64,000 nucleotides of DNA from Prochlorococcus sp. AG-347-B23. GTDB taxonomy: Bacteria; Cyanobacteriota; Cyanobacteriia; PCC-6307; Cyanobiaceae. Where the stretch lies: NCBI GenBank assembly GCA_003281715.1, contig QCBE01000005.1:1-64000 (forward strand). The letters run 5' to 3'. This document shows, piece by piece, positions 37,135 to 47,533 of the stretch. The notes beneath the pieces are model-generated. The model was given only the letters and a program-made list of their open reading frames with translations, was not told the DNA's origin and ran no database searches. A program made the translations under genes and the position numbers. The stretch's first letter is position 1. Every line of letters starts with the position of its first letter.

Positions 37135-37868
37135 AGAAAATAAGACGCCTATTAGTTCTTCAGCATTTAGAAATAGAGGGGCCAGGTCTTTTTGAAGAAT
37201 TTGCTAAAGAAAGAGATTTAAAAATAGAAATTATTCGTTTAGATAACAAAAATGCTCTACCGCAAACAAAAAAAGGTGACTTAATTTTAATTATGGGTGG
37301 GCCAATGGGAGTTAAAGATATTGGAAGCGAAAGATATCCATGGCTTAAGTTAGAAAGAGATTTTATAAAAAAAGAATTAGAAAATGAGAGACCTATAATC
37401 GGTGTTTGCTTAGGTGCTCAGTTGCTTGCGAGTGCGGCTGGAGGAGATGTAGAAATTCTTAAATGTGGATCACCTCCAAAAGCATTACCAGAAATTGGAT
37501 GGTCTCAAATTTTTATTAATAATTCAAATAAAGACTTTAAATCACTATTTGAAGAACCTTTTCATGTACTGCATTGGCATGGAGATAGGATTTTATTACC
37601 TGATAAAGCAGTACTCATTTCTAGTAGTGCGCGTTGTAAGGAACAGTTTTTTAGGATTGGTAATTTTGCTTACGGATTACAATTCCATATAGAGACGACG
37701 GGGAGAATGATAAATAACTGGATTAAAGAAGATAAAGAGTTTGTCCTTGAGGGATTAGGATCAAATGGTCAGGAAATTTTAAAAGAAGAGAATAAAAAAT
37801 ATATTGATAAAACTTTTTTAAAAAGAAAGCTTCTAATAAGTAGATTATTTGAATTATTAGATAATTAA
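37131..37868 (+). CDS. Class I glutamine amidotransferase-like protein
   Basis: LIMGGPMGVKD...PIIGVCLGAQLLASAAGG...HWHGD...YGLQFHIE. Confidence 0.9.
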   Translation: MKKIRRLLVLQHLEIEGPGLFEEFAKERDLKIEIIRLDNKNALPQTKKGDLILIMGGPMGVKDIGSERYPWLKLERDFIKKELENERPIIGVCLGAQLLASAAGGDVEILKCGSPPKALPEIGWSQIFINNSNKDFKSLFEEPFHVLHWHGDRILLPDKAVLISSSARCKEQFFRIGNFAYGLQFHIETTGRMINNWIKEDKEFVLEGLGSNGQEILKEENKKYIDKTFLKRKLLISRLFELLDN

Positions 37869-37940
37869 AAAGGGAATAATTAATCATCCAGTAAAAAAGG
37901 GCTTGATAAAGCCCTGAAAAAAATTTAAAAAGGATTTTTA

Positions 37941-38069
37941 CTAGAAAATTCCTGGAAGAATTTGACCAGTAAAATAATAAGCTCCTACAAGAGCAAACAT
38001 TCCAAGCATTGCGGCTTTACCATTAAGCTTTTCAGCTTTTTCGGTCATGATTTTTTTTGCGAATTCCAT
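37941..38069 (-). CDS. hli: High-light-inducible protein
   Basis: MEFAKKIMTEKAEKLNGKAAMLGMFALVGAYYFTGQILPGIF. Confidence 0.88.
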   Translation of the reverse strand: MEFAKKIMTEKAEKLNGKAAMLGMFALVGAYYFTGQILPGIF

Positions 38070-38373
38070 AATAAAGTGAAATAGTTTATATCTAAAAACT
38101 AATTATTCAAATTTCAGAATGATGTAGTTTTTTCTACCAAATTGATATCTTTATAAAGATTTAAAAATTAATAATTAAAAACCGCATTGAACTCTTAAAA
38201 TCTTGCGAACCAATCTGTAAAGCGTAGCGAGCCCAAAAAACAACTATTTAACAAAATATGTAACGTATATGCTACAATAATGTAATGAATATCTTGAATA
38301 TAACTTAATTTCGGCTTAATACTTTACATTTGTTAATAGTAGTGTTACATTAGTTAACAATTACACAACTTCA

Positions 38374-38580
38374 ATGGCTAATTCAAACGTTACTACTGAA
38401 TCAGGCGGCAGACAGAACATGTTTCCTACTGAGACACGTCCTTACATAGATGAGTCTGTTTCTTACGACAGCTACCCACAAAATGCAGAAAAAGTTAACG
38501 GTCGTTGGGCAATGATTGGCCTTGTTGCGTTAGTAGGTGCTTACGTTTCAACCGGACAAATTATTCCTGGCATTTTTTAA
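38374..38580 (+). CDS. hli: High-light-inducible protein
   Basis: AEKVNGRWAMIGLVALVGAYVSTGQIIPGIF. Confidence 0.92.
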   Translation: MANSNVTTESGGRQNMFPTETRPYIDESVSYDSYPQNAEKVNGRWAMIGLVALVGAYVSTGQIIPGIF

Positions 38581-38840
38581 TGAGTCCACTTTCAGGTTTC
38601 TTAGCCGTAATTGTATTCTTTACAGCCATCCTCGTTGCTTATTTAACCAAGCAATTCCAAAACGAAAATTTAAACTATTCATCTTCTAATCAAATGAAAA
38701 ACACAAACACAAAAGTCAAAACAATCGAAAAAGAAAAAGTTGTTGCTGAAACTCTTAACGGCAGATTCGCAATGCTTGGATTAATTGCTGCTGTTGGAGC
38801 ATACCTAACAACAGGTCAAATAATTCCTGGTTTCGTTTAA
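38580..38840 (+). CDS. hli: High-light-inducible protein with extra N-terminal TM
   Basis: MSPLSGFLAVIVFFTAILVAYL...VVAETLNGRFAMLGLIAAVGAYLTTGQIIPGFV; TAATG overlap with upstream hli. Confidence 0.88.
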   Translation: MSPLSGFLAVIVFFTAILVAYLTKQFQNENLNYSSSNQMKNTNTKVKTIEKEKVVAETLNGRFAMLGLIAAVGAYLTTGQIIPGFV

Positions 38841-38875
38841 AAACCTACTATTTAACATTTCTACAAATCAGAAAA

Positions 38876-39004
38876 ATGGAAAATTCAAAACCAACTTATT
38901 GGCAAAACGCCGAGAGAACTAATGGAAGAATGGCAATGATGGGCTTATTTGCATTAGTTGTAAATTATGGCTTGTTCGGCTGGATAATCCCAGGAATTTT
39001 TTAA
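38876..39004 (+). CDS. hli: High-light-inducible protein
   Basis: MENSKPTYWQNAERTNGRMAMMGLFALVVNYGLFGWIIPGIF. Confidence 0.92.
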   Translation: MENSKPTYWQNAERTNGRMAMMGLFALVVNYGLFGWIIPGIF

Positions 39005-39005
39005 A

Positions 39006-39185
39006 ATGAATTTAGGCTTACTTTTTCTTAAAGTAAATACTTTGGGAGTTATAACTCTTTCTGAACTTGATTGGATAACTAACCATCAATCTGAATTTTC
39101 AAGGTTAGATATGGCTTTAGTAATTAAGATCGGCCGTCTTATGGATTCTGGAGTAATAGAAATTGATAATAGATTGCCTGTTTAA
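39006..39185 (+). CDS. Small conserved hypothetical protein of the hli cluster
   Basis: MNLGLLFLKVNTLGVITLSELDWITNHQSEFSRLDMALVIKIGRLMDSGVIEIDNRLPV. Confidence 0.65.
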   Translation: MNLGLLFLKVNTLGVITLSELDWITNHQSEFSRLDMALVIKIGRLMDSGVIEIDNRLPV

Positions 39186-39396
39186 TTTTAATTTAAAAAA
39201 TGATCGTCATGAGTGTTTGTCAATAGGGATACTGACAAACACTTTTTTATGAGAAAAAATATTTGTAAAAAAAGAGATTGTTTCTTAGCTAAAAACAATC
39301 TCTAAATTACCTAATTCTTACATGAAAATTTCAAGTAAGCATTCAGATCTTAACTGATTTGTTTTTATAGTAAATCCGTAAAAATGCTTTTGTAAT

Positions 39397-39612
39397 TTAT
39401 CTTTTTAAACCACCTCTTTTTATCCAAAGGTACCATGTAACCCAAATAGGAGGGAGGAATCTTATTAAAAAAGAAATTTTATATATATAAAATGGGGCAT
39501 TTTCACTTTGAAAAAAATTCATCAAAAAGGAAGATATGGTTACCCAAAGTAAAATTATTAATATATTTGCTCCCAACAAAGCGAACTTATTTTGTTTGAA
39601 TATTTTTGGCAT
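39397..39612 (-). CDS. Small membrane protein
   Basis: ORF with TM. Confidence 0.5.
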   Translation of the reverse strand: MPKIFKQNKFALLGANILIILLWVTISSFLMNFFQSENAPFYIYKISFLIRFLPPIWVTWYLWIKRGGLKR

Positions 39613-39671
39613 AAGGTAGTTTTTTTAATATTCTAAACTTTAAATAATCTCCGTATATAAATTATAAATCT

Positions 39672-39923
39672 TCAAAAAAACTTTAAATTTAAAATCCATA
39701 TCCAAATAAAAAAAGTACTAAATTTCAATCCCTCTCCAAATAACAATCCAAAAGCGATAGGAGGAGAAAATATTAAAAAAAGAATAGAGAATAAACTAAA
39801 TAACGCAAATGATCCTCTTAGAAAAAAATTCTTTCTTTTTGTTCTTCTTAGATTTTTTAAAGTATTCCACTCCCATTTGATAAACCTATAGAACTTTTCT
39901 GATAATAAAAATAAATACTTCAT
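39672..39923 (-). CDS. Small membrane protein
   Basis: ORF with TM. Confidence 0.5.
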   Translation of the reverse strand: MKYLFLLSEKFYRFIKWEWNTLKNLRRTKRKNFFLRGSFALFSLFSILFLIFSPPIAFGLLFGEGLKFSTFFIWIWILNLKFF

Positions 39924-39976
39924 TAATATTATTAATTTCTATCGGCTTTTCTTATTTATAAAATTAATTTCACCAG

Positions 39977-40267
39977 TTAGCAATAAACCTTATCCCCTTC
40001 TTCCGAAAGATAGTAAATTTTATTTTCTGAACTTACGAAGAAAGTTAATCCCTTATATTGTGATCTTTTAAATTTATCTAATCTAAGTTTGTGTAAATCC
40101 CAATTCTCAGTACTTATGTCAGGATTAAATTCTTGTTCTTTTAAGAAAGGAACATAAGTTGGACTAGATTTTGTCTTTTTGGATAGACTTTTAATTCGTT
40201 TTGAATAAAAAAATAATAAAAATAAAAGTACAAAAAAAAGAATTAATAATATATTTGTCATTGTCAA
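39977..40267 (-). CDS. Small membrane-anchored hypothetical protein
   Basis: ORF with N-terminal TM. Confidence 0.55.
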   Translation of the reverse strand: MTMTNILLILFFVLLFLLFFYSKRIKSLSKKTKSSPTYVPFLKEQEFNPDISTENWDLHKLRLDKFKRSQYKGLTFFVSSENKIYYLSEEGDKVYC

Positions 40268-40405
40268 TTTTTCTAATATAAAAAAACTTTATTTTGGAGA
40301 ATCAAGAACTTTTTACAATAAATTTCTTAGTAAGTAAAAAATCCTATTTTTATATTCTTGTATTTTTGAATACTTATCAAGGCTTTACCTAAATCTGATT
40401 ATAAA

Positions 40406-40567
40406 ATGAGTCGCACTTTCAACATGACTCAAAATTCCATGAATACTCCTTATGCAAAAAGAGTAGCTGAAAAATTTAGAGAGGCTCAAAACTATCTAAA
40501 AACAAATGGTTTTAGTAGATCAACTAAACATTTACTGGAAGATATTGAAAATTCTGTTGAAAAATAA
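40406..40567 (+). CDS. 53-aa hypothetical protein
   Basis: MSRTFNMTQNSMNTPYAKRVAEKFREAQNYLKTNGFSRSTKHLLEDIENSVEK. Confidence 0.5.
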   Translation: MSRTFNMTQNSMNTPYAKRVAEKFREAQNYLKTNGFSRSTKHLLEDIENSVEK

Positions 40568-40725
40568 TGCCAATACCCCCTCACTTACCACAATTACAAT
40601 ATGGCTACGATGATGGCTTTACAACCATTGTTTTTGGGTTAATAGGAAGTTGCTTAGGATGTATCTTAATTTTCTTAATTTCATTTTTTGAATTTAAATT
40701 CAAAAAGCAAAATAGTAAGCCTTAA
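40567..40725 (+). CDS. 52-aa TM hypothetical protein
   Basis: MPIPPHLPQLQYGYDDGFTTIVFGLIGSCLGCILIFLISFFEFKFKKQNSKP; TAATG overlap. Confidence 0.5.
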   Translation: MPIPPHLPQLQYGYDDGFTTIVFGLIGSCLGCILIFLISFFEFKFKKQNSKP

Positions 40726-40733
40726 GAGATTTA

Positions 40734-41825
40734 CTAAACATTAAATAAGAACTCCATTACATCACCTTCTTTAACAATATATTCCTTACCTTCACTTCTT
40801 AAAAGACCTTTAGTTTTTGCATTGGTAATTGAACCTGAATCAATTAAATTTTGATACGAAATAGTCTGAGCTCTTATGAATCCTTTTTCAAAATCAGTAT
40901 GAATTACTCCTGCTGCCTGTGGCGCAGTCATCCCATCTTTTATGGTCCATGCTTTTGTCTCCTTTTCTCCAGTGGTGAAATAAGTTTTTAATCCCAATAA
41001 TTTATATGTTGATCTAATTAAAGAACTTAATCCCCCTTCTTCTACTCCTAAACCAATAAGGTAGTCTTTTTTATCTTCTGGTTCTAACTCTATTAATTCA
41101 GATTCAACTTGCGCTGATATTTTTATACATTCTGTATTTTCATTGCTTGCAAAACTCTGAACTTTTGATGAGAAATCATTACCTTCAGCTAAATCATTTT
41201 CATTCAAATTTGTTGCGTAAATAATTGGTTTAGCAGTAAGGAAGCCTAGTTGCTTAATTATTAAATTTTCTTCTTCACTCAAAGATATTGATCTAACTGA
41301 AAGTCCTTTTTGTAGCTCTTCTTCAATCTTTTCCAGTAAATTATCTTCTTTTGCTGCCTCTTTACTAGTTCTAACCTGTTTTTTAATTCTTTCTCTTCTT
41401 TTTTGGAGTTGGGATAAATCAGCTAAATTCAATTCCAGATTAATAATCTCAATGTCATCCAAGGGATCTACCTTACCTGAAACATGAATTACATCACTAT
41501 CTTCAAAGCACCTCACAACATGAACTATTGCATCAACCTCCCTAATATTTGATAAAAATTTATTTCCCAAACCCTCACCTTTACTTGCTCCTTTTACTAG
41601 TCCTGCGATATCTACAAATTCAATTTTTGTTGGGATAATATTTTGGCTAGAACTTAAATCACCTAACTCTTGTAACCTTTGATCTGGGACGGAAACTATA
41701 CCTTTATTAGGTTCTATAGTACAAAAGGGGAAATTAGCCGCTTGAGCTTTAGCATTTTCTACAAGTGCATTAAATAAGGTTGATTTCCCAACATTTGGTA
41801 ATCCAATAATACCGGCTTTTAACAT
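40734..41825 (-). CDS. ychF: Redox-regulated GTP-binding ATPase YchF
   Basis: MLKAGIIGLPNVGKSTLFNALVENAKAQAANFPFCTIEPNKGIV. Confidence 0.96.
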   Translation of the reverse strand: MLKAGIIGLPNVGKSTLFNALVENAKAQAANFPFCTIEPNKGIVSVPDQRLQELGDLSSSQNIIPTKIEFVDIAGLVKGASKGEGLGNKFLSNIREVDAIVHVVRCFEDSDVIHVSGKVDPLDDIEIINLELNLADLSQLQKRRERIKKQVRTSKEAAKEDNLLEKIEEELQKGLSVRSISLSEEENLIIKQLGFLTAKPIIYATNLNENDLAEGNDFSSKVQSFASNENTECIKISAQVESELIELEPEDKKDYLIGLGVEEGGLSSLIRSTYKLLGLKTYFTTGEKETKAWTIKDGMTAPQAAGVIHTDFEKGFIRAQTISYQNLIDSGSITNAKTKGLLRSEGKEYIVKEGDVMEFLFNV

Positions 41826-41969
41826 TTGAAAAAATTTATGGAAAAATTATTCAGAAAACATCTTCTAGTAATATAGTATTTACTTAACCAATCTTGGATA
41901 AGTTAATTATAATCAACTTGATTATTTATTTAGTTCCCAAATATTCTCAATTACTTTTTTTCAAAAGAA

Positions 41970-43031
41970 ATGCTTGATTTAATAAAAAAAAATATAAATC
42001 TGAGAAGTGGAATTATTTTACTTTCTTTAACTATATTTTTCGTTTTCATAACCAATTCCTTCAAGAAAAATAAATCAAAAGACATTTCTGATTTTGTAGT
42101 CCAAGTTGAGAAAGGAATTCTATCAGATTCAATTAATACAAGTGGTGAAGTAAAAGCAATAAGGACAAGCAATATTGGGCCTCGGAAGCAAGGTGTAATT
42201 AAAGAAATCAAAGTAGATGAGGGCGATCTTGTAAAAAAAGATCAGGTTTTAGCTTCTCTCGATGATGAAGACTTTATATATAAAATTGAAGAACTAAAAT
42301 TAAATGTAGAAAAACAAAAATCTGAATTTTTAAGAAGGGAATATTTATATCAAGAAGGTGCGGTAAGTAAAGAAGATTATGAAAGTTATAAAAATAACTA
42401 CAACATTAGTAGCGCCAAACTTAATGATGCAAAAGCTGAAAAAAGTTTCTATCTAATTAAAGCTCCTTATGGAGGAAAGATAACTGCAAAATATGCGGAG
42501 ATAGGATCTTATGTCACACCAAGTACAAACTTAAGTTCAGACCCTAAAACCAAAAACTTCATTTTTGAATTATCAGAGGGTCTAGAAATCGTTGCCAAAG
42601 TTCCCGAAAGTGACATTGGCAGAATAAAAATAGGTCAAGAAGCCTCAGTAAGAATTGAGGCTTATCCCTCAAAAAAATATAGTGCCATAGTTAAAAAAAT
42701 AGCCACAAGAGCTGTAAAAGATAATAATGTAACCTCATTCGAAGTAACTTTAAATTTTAAAGATATTTCTGAAGAAATCAAAATTGGAATGACTGCAGAT
42801 CTTGAATTTAGAGTCGAAGGTAATGAAGAAAAAATCCTAGTTCCAACAGTTTCTATTGTCACAGAAAAAGGTGAAAAAGGAATTTTAAAAGTTGATAAAA
42901 ACAATTCTCCCAAATTTGAAAAAATCGAAATTGGTATTAGTAGTGGAAATAAAACTTCAGTAATTGATGGATTAGAACCTGGAGAGCAAATCTTTATTGA
43001 TATTCCACCTTGGGCTAAGAAGAGAAAATGA
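41970..43031 (+). CDS. HlyD/RND-type periplasmic adaptor (membrane fusion) protein
   Basis: GVIKEIKVDEGDLVKKDQVLASLDDEDFIYKIEEL...IKAPYGGKI. Confidence 0.85.
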   Translation: MLDLIKKNINLRSGIILLSLTIFFVFITNSFKKNKSKDISDFVVQVEKGILSDSINTSGEVKAIRTSNIGPRKQGVIKEIKVDEGDLVKKDQVLASLDDEDFIYKIEELKLNVEKQKSEFLRREYLYQEGAVSKEDYESYKNNYNISSAKLNDAKAEKSFYLIKAPYGGKITAKYAEIGSYVTPSTNLSSDPKTKNFIFELSEGLEIVAKVPESDIGRIKIGQEASVRIEAYPSKKYSAIVKKIATRAVKDNNVTSFEVTLNFKDISEEIKIGMTADLEFRVEGNEEKILVPTVSIVTEKGEKGILKVDKNNSPKFEKIEIGISSGNKTSVIDGLEPGEQIFIDIPPWAKKRK

Positions 43032-45958
43032 GTTTAAAATCTGAAAACTCTAAAAAACCAATTTTACTTTTAGTCGATGGCCATTCACTTGCTTTTAGAA
43101 GCTTCTATGCATTTAGCAAAGGGATTGATGGAGGGTTAACAACTAAAGAAGGTTTCCCAACAAGTGTCACTTATGGATTTTTAAAAAGTCTTCTGGATAA
43201 TTGCAAAAATATTAGTCCTGAGGGTGTTTGTATTACGTTTGATACCGAAAAACCAACTTTCAGACATGAATTAGATCCAAATTATAAGGCTAATAGAGAT
43301 GTAGCACCAGATGTTTTTTTTCAGGATATTGAACAACTAGAAATCATTTTAGAAGAAAGCCTTAATTTACCAATTTTTAAATCTCCAGGATACGAAGCAG
43401 ATGATCTCCTAGGCACAATTGCAAATGATGCTTCTTCTAAAGGATGGTGCGTGAATATTCTTTCTGGAGATAGGGACTTATTTCAATTAGTAGATGATCA
43501 AAAAGATATTTATGTGCTTTATATGGGTGGTGGTCCATATGCGAAAAGTGGTAATCCAACTCTTATGAATGAAAATGGAGTAAAAGAAAAATTAGGTGTT
43601 GCGCCAGAAAGAGTTGTTGATCTTAAAGCTCTAACTGGTGATAGTTCTGATAATATTCCTGGTATTAAAGGGGTAGGTCCAAAAACTGCAATTAATCTAC
43701 TAAAAGAAAACGATACACTTGATGGAATTTATCAGGCTTTGGACAAGATTCAGCAGAATAATGATAAAAAATATAAAGGATTCATCAAAGGTTCGGTTAT
43801 AGAAAAGCTCCGAAACGATAAGCATAATGCTTTTCTTTCCAGGGATTTAGCAAAAATAAATACTGAAGTGCCTTTGATATTAAGTGATGGTTATGAATTA
43901 AAAAATATAAATCAAGAACTCCTCTCAGAGTCACTGCAAAAACTTGAATTATCAACACTACTCCGGCAAATTGATATTTTCAATTCAACTTTTAGTCAAG
44001 GTGGTTTTGACAAAAATAATGTGGCTAAAGAGGAGGAGAAAGATCCAAAGGTCTCTAGTAAAAGTGAATTACAAAATAGTGAAAATACAATCCCTAAAAT
44101 CAAAGTAACTGTTGTAAATGATTTTGAATTACTTGATAAATTAATTCAAAGATTAGAAAAGACCAATGAGATAGTTTCTTTAGATACAGAGACTAATAGT
44201 TTAAATCCAATCGATGCGGAACTTGTCGGGATAGGGCTATGTCTTGGAGAAGAAACTGATGATTTATTTTATATACCTCTTGGTCATCAAACAAAAAAAG
44301 AGACCCAAAATCAATTATCGATTGAAGATGTTTTCTCAAAACTAAGAACTTGGATAGAAGATCCAAAAAAAGAAAAGGCACTCCAAAATTCTAAATTTGA
44401 CAGGCAAATATTTTTTAATCATGGACTTGATCTTAAAGGCGTAACCTTTGACACCTTGTTAGCAGACTATCTTCTAAATAATCAGGAGAAGCATGGGTTA
44501 AGTGAAATTAGTTTTAGATTATTTGGATTTAAACCTCCCTCATTTAAGGAAACAGTTGGAAAAAATAAAGACTTTTCATTTGTTGATATTGATGAAGCTA
44601 GTATTTACTGCGGTTATGATGTATTTCTAACTTTTAAGATTGTCAAAATTTTTAAAGAAAGATTTTCAACAGAAAAAAATGAATTAATCAAATTGTTCGA
44701 AGAGATCGAGCTGCCCTTAGAGCCGGTATTGTCTCAAATGGAAATGAATGGAATAACCATTGACATCCCTTATTTAGATAAACTCTCAAAAGAACTAAAA
44801 AGTACCTTAGAAGATATTGAAAATAAAGTTTATGAATTAGCAGAGGAGACTTTTAATCTATCTTCACCAAAACAACTTGGTGAGATCTTGTTTGAAAAAT
44901 TAAATTTGGATAAGAAAAAATCACGAAAAACAAAAACAGGATGGAGTACAGATGCAGTAGTTCTTGAAAGATTAGTCGACGAACATGCAATAATCCAACA
45001 TTTAATAAAACACAGAACTCTTAGCAAATTACTTAGCACCTATATTGATGCTCTTCCAAATCTTATAAATGAAAAGACAGGAAGAGTTCATACAAACTTT
45101 AATCAAGCTGCTACAGCGACTGGGAGACTAAGCAGTAGCAATCCTAATCTTCAAAATATCCCCGTTAGGACTGAATTTAGTAGGAGAATCAGAAAAGCAT
45201 TCTTGCCTGAAAAAAATTGGAAACTTTTATCAGCTGATTATTCTCAGATCGAATTAAGAATACTTGCTCACTTAGCGGATGAAGAAATACTAATTAATGC
45301 GTTTCATAAAAATGATGACATTCATTCTTTGACTGCAAGATTAATTTTCGAGAAAGAAGAAATATCATCCGACGAAAGGAGAGTTGGGAAAACAATAAAT
45401 TTTGGAGTTATCTATGGTATGGGTATAAAAAAGTTTGCCCGTTCAACAGGAGTAAGTACTCTAGAGGCAAAAGAATTCCTAATAAAATACAAAGAAAGAT
45501 ATTCTAAAATTTTCAAATTTCTTGAACTCCAAGAAAGGCTTGCCTTATCAAAAGGTTATGTAAAAACAATTTTTGGTCGAAAAAGAGAATTTAAGTTCGA
45601 TAAAAATGGACTTGGAAGATTAATAGGGAAAGATCCTTACGAAATTGACCTGCAATCTGCAAGAAGGGCTGGAATGGAAGCACAGTCATTGAGAGCCGCA
45701 GCTAATGCACCAATTCAGGGTTCGAGTGCAGATATTATTAAAATTGCAATGGTTCAACTAAATAAGAAATTTATAGAAATGAACGTTCCCGCAAAAATGC
45801 TTTTACAAGTACATGATGAATTATTGTTTGAAGTTGAACCAGATTCTTTGGAAATTACGACGAAACTAGTGAGGAAGACTATGGAAGATTGTGTAAAATT
45901 GAATGTGCCTCTTTTAGTTGATATTGGAATTGGAGACAACTGGATGGAGACAAAATAA
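43028..45958 (+). CDS. polA: DNA polymerase I
   Basis: 5'-3' exo, DTET exonuclease and ATGRLSSSNPNLQNIPVR / SADYSQIELRILAH / QVHDELLFEV motifs. Confidence 0.97.
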   Translation: MSLKSENSKKPILLLVDGHSLAFRSFYAFSKGIDGGLTTKEGFPTSVTYGFLKSLLDNCKNISPEGVCITFDTEKPTFRHELDPNYKANRDVAPDVFFQDIEQLEIILEESLNLPIFKSPGYEADDLLGTIANDASSKGWCVNILSGDRDLFQLVDDQKDIYVLYMGGGPYAKSGNPTLMNENGVKEKLGVAPERVVDLKALTGDSSDNIPGIKGVGPKTAINLLKENDTLDGIYQALDKIQQNNDKKYKGFIKGSVIEKLRNDKHNAFLSRDLAKINTEVPLILSDGYELKNINQELLSESLQKLELSTLLRQIDIFNSTFSQGGFDKNNVAKEEEKDPKVSSKSELQNSENTIPKIKVTVVNDFELLDKLIQRLEKTNEIVSLDTETNSLNPIDAELVGIGLCLGEETDDLFYIPLGHQTKKETQNQLSIEDVFSKLRTWIEDPKKEKALQNSKFDRQIFFNHGLDLKGVTFDTLLADYLLNNQEKHGLSEISFRLFGFKPPSFKETVGKNKDFSFVDIDEASIYCGYDVFLTFKIVKIFKERFSTEKNELIKLFEEIELPLEPVLSQMEMNGITIDIPYLDKLSKELKSTLEDIENKVYELAEETFNLSSPKQLGEILFEKLNLDKKKSRKTKTGWSTDAVVLERLVDEHAIIQHLIKHRTLSKLLSTYIDALPNLINEKTGRVHTNFNQAATATGRLSSSNPNLQNIPVRTEFSRRIRKAFLPEKNWKLLSADYSQIELRILAHLADEEILINAFHKNDDIHSLTARLIFEKEEISSDERRVGKTINFGVIYGMGIKKFARSTGVSTLEAKEFLIKYKERYSKIFKFLELQERLALSKGYVKTIFGRKREFKFDKNGLGRLIGKDPYEIDLQSARRAGMEAQSLRAAANAPIQGSSADIIKIAMVQLNKKFIEMNVPAKMLLQVHDELLFEVEPDSLEITTKLVRKTMEDCVKLNVPLLVDIGIGDNWMETK

Positions 45959-45981
45959 ACCTTATGAATACTTAGTTTAAG

Positions 45982-47451
45982 ATGATCAAACTTTTTAATA
46001 CTTTAAGCAAAAGAGTTGAGGTTTTTAAGCCTATTGATGATGTAGTTAAAATTTATTGTTGTGGAGTAACTGTTTATGATTTATGTCATCTTGGTCATGC
46101 TAGAAGTTATATAGCTTGGGATGTATTGAGAAGATTTCTAATTTACAGTGATTTCAAAGTAAAGTATGTTCAAAATTTTACAGATATTGATGACAAGATC
46201 TTAAAAAGAGCGAAAGAAGAAAGCAGTTCAATGAAGGAAGTATCTGAAAAGAATATTATTGAATTTCATAAAGATATGGATTCTTTAGGCATAATGCGAC
46301 CGGATAGTATGCCAAGAGCAACTAATCATATATGCAATATCTGCTCCTTCATAACAATCCTCGAGGACAAAGGTTATGCATATTCTAGAGATGGAGATGT
46401 TTATTATTCTGTTTTTAAAAATAAAAAATATGGAAAGCTAAGTAATCAAAATATACAAGAACAAAATATCAATCAGCAAGGAAGAATGGCTAATGAGGAA
46501 AATAGTAAAAAACTAAATCCGCAAGATTTTGCACTATGGAAAAAAGCCAAAGATGATGAACCATTTTTTGATTCGCCATGGGGTAAAGGTAGACCAGGAT
46601 GGCATATTGAATGTTCGGCGATGGTTAAAGATGAATTAGGAGATACTATTGATATCCATTTAGGTGGTTCTGATTTGATTTTTCCTCATCATGAGAATGA
46701 AATCGCCCAATCAGAAGCAGCCAATGGCAAAAAACTAGCAAACTATTGGTTACACAATGGGATGGTCAATGTAAATGGACAAAAGATGAGTAAATCCCTT
46801 AAAAATTTTAAAACTATCAGAGAACTAATAAAGTCAGGTATAAGCCCTATGACTTTGCGATATTTTGTTATGACTGTGAATTATAGAAAACCACTCGATT
46901 TTACTGAAGAAGCTTTAAGGAGTGCTTCAGAAGCTTGGAAAAACATTAATGTGGCTCTTTCTTTTATGGACCTTACAAAAGGTGCTTTTAGATCTATTGA
47001 AAAAAATGAATCTCTTGAAAAAGAATATAAAAAGAAAATAAGTTTTGAATTATCTCAAAAAAAGCTTAAATTTTCTGAGGCTCTTGGGAATGACCTTAAT
47101 ACAGCAGGTGCTATTGCAATTATTTACGATTTAGCGAAACCATTAAAAAACTTTTTAAACCAATTTCAAAGGGTTGAAGGTTTTAAGATAGACCTAAATG
47201 AAAAATTCTTTCTACTTGAGAATTTCAAAACTCTTGAAAAGTTGACCGAGGTACTTGGTCTTAAAAAAGAGGTTTTAGTAAAAGAAAGTAAAATAAAAGA
47301 AGACGAAATATCATCGCTTATTGATGAAAGATTGAAAGCAAAAATGGAAAAGAATTATGCGAAGGCGGATGAAATCAGGAATTTGTTAAAAGAAAAAGGT
47401 ATTGAACTTATTGATCAATCAAAGGAAATAACAAAATGGATAAGGGTCTAA
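45982..47451 (+). CDS. cysS: Cysteinyl-tRNA synthetase
   Basis: CCGVTVYDLCHLGHARSYIAWDVLRR; GWHIECSAM; KMSKSLKNF. Confidence 0.97.
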   Translation: MIKLFNTLSKRVEVFKPIDDVVKIYCCGVTVYDLCHLGHARSYIAWDVLRRFLIYSDFKVKYVQNFTDIDDKILKRAKEESSSMKEVSEKNIIEFHKDMDSLGIMRPDSMPRATNHICNICSFITILEDKGYAYSRDGDVYYSVFKNKKYGKLSNQNIQEQNINQQGRMANEENSKKLNPQDFALWKKAKDDEPFFDSPWGKGRPGWHIECSAMVKDELGDTIDIHLGGSDLIFPHHENEIAQSEAANGKKLANYWLHNGMVNVNGQKMSKSLKNFKTIRELIKSGISPMTLRYFVMTVNYRKPLDFTEEALRSASEAWKNINVALSFMDLTKGAFRSIEKNESLEKEYKKKISFELSQKKLKFSEALGNDLNTAGAIAIIYDLAKPLKNFLNQFQRVEGFKIDLNEKFFLLENFKTLEKLTEVLGLKKEVLVKESKIKEDEISSLIDERLKAKMEKNYAKADEIRNLLKEKGIELIDQSKEITKWIRV

Positions 47452-47533
47452 ATTTTAAGAAAAAAACCAATTTGAAATTTTTGTTTTTTAAATACACCTT
47501 TAAATGGGAAGATATTAGAAATATCAGAGAAAA

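Noticed and set aside
44193-45939. Antisense ORFs inside polA (44193, 44830, 45754)
   Set aside because: Low-complexity translations opposite a well-supported core gene; no independent evidence.
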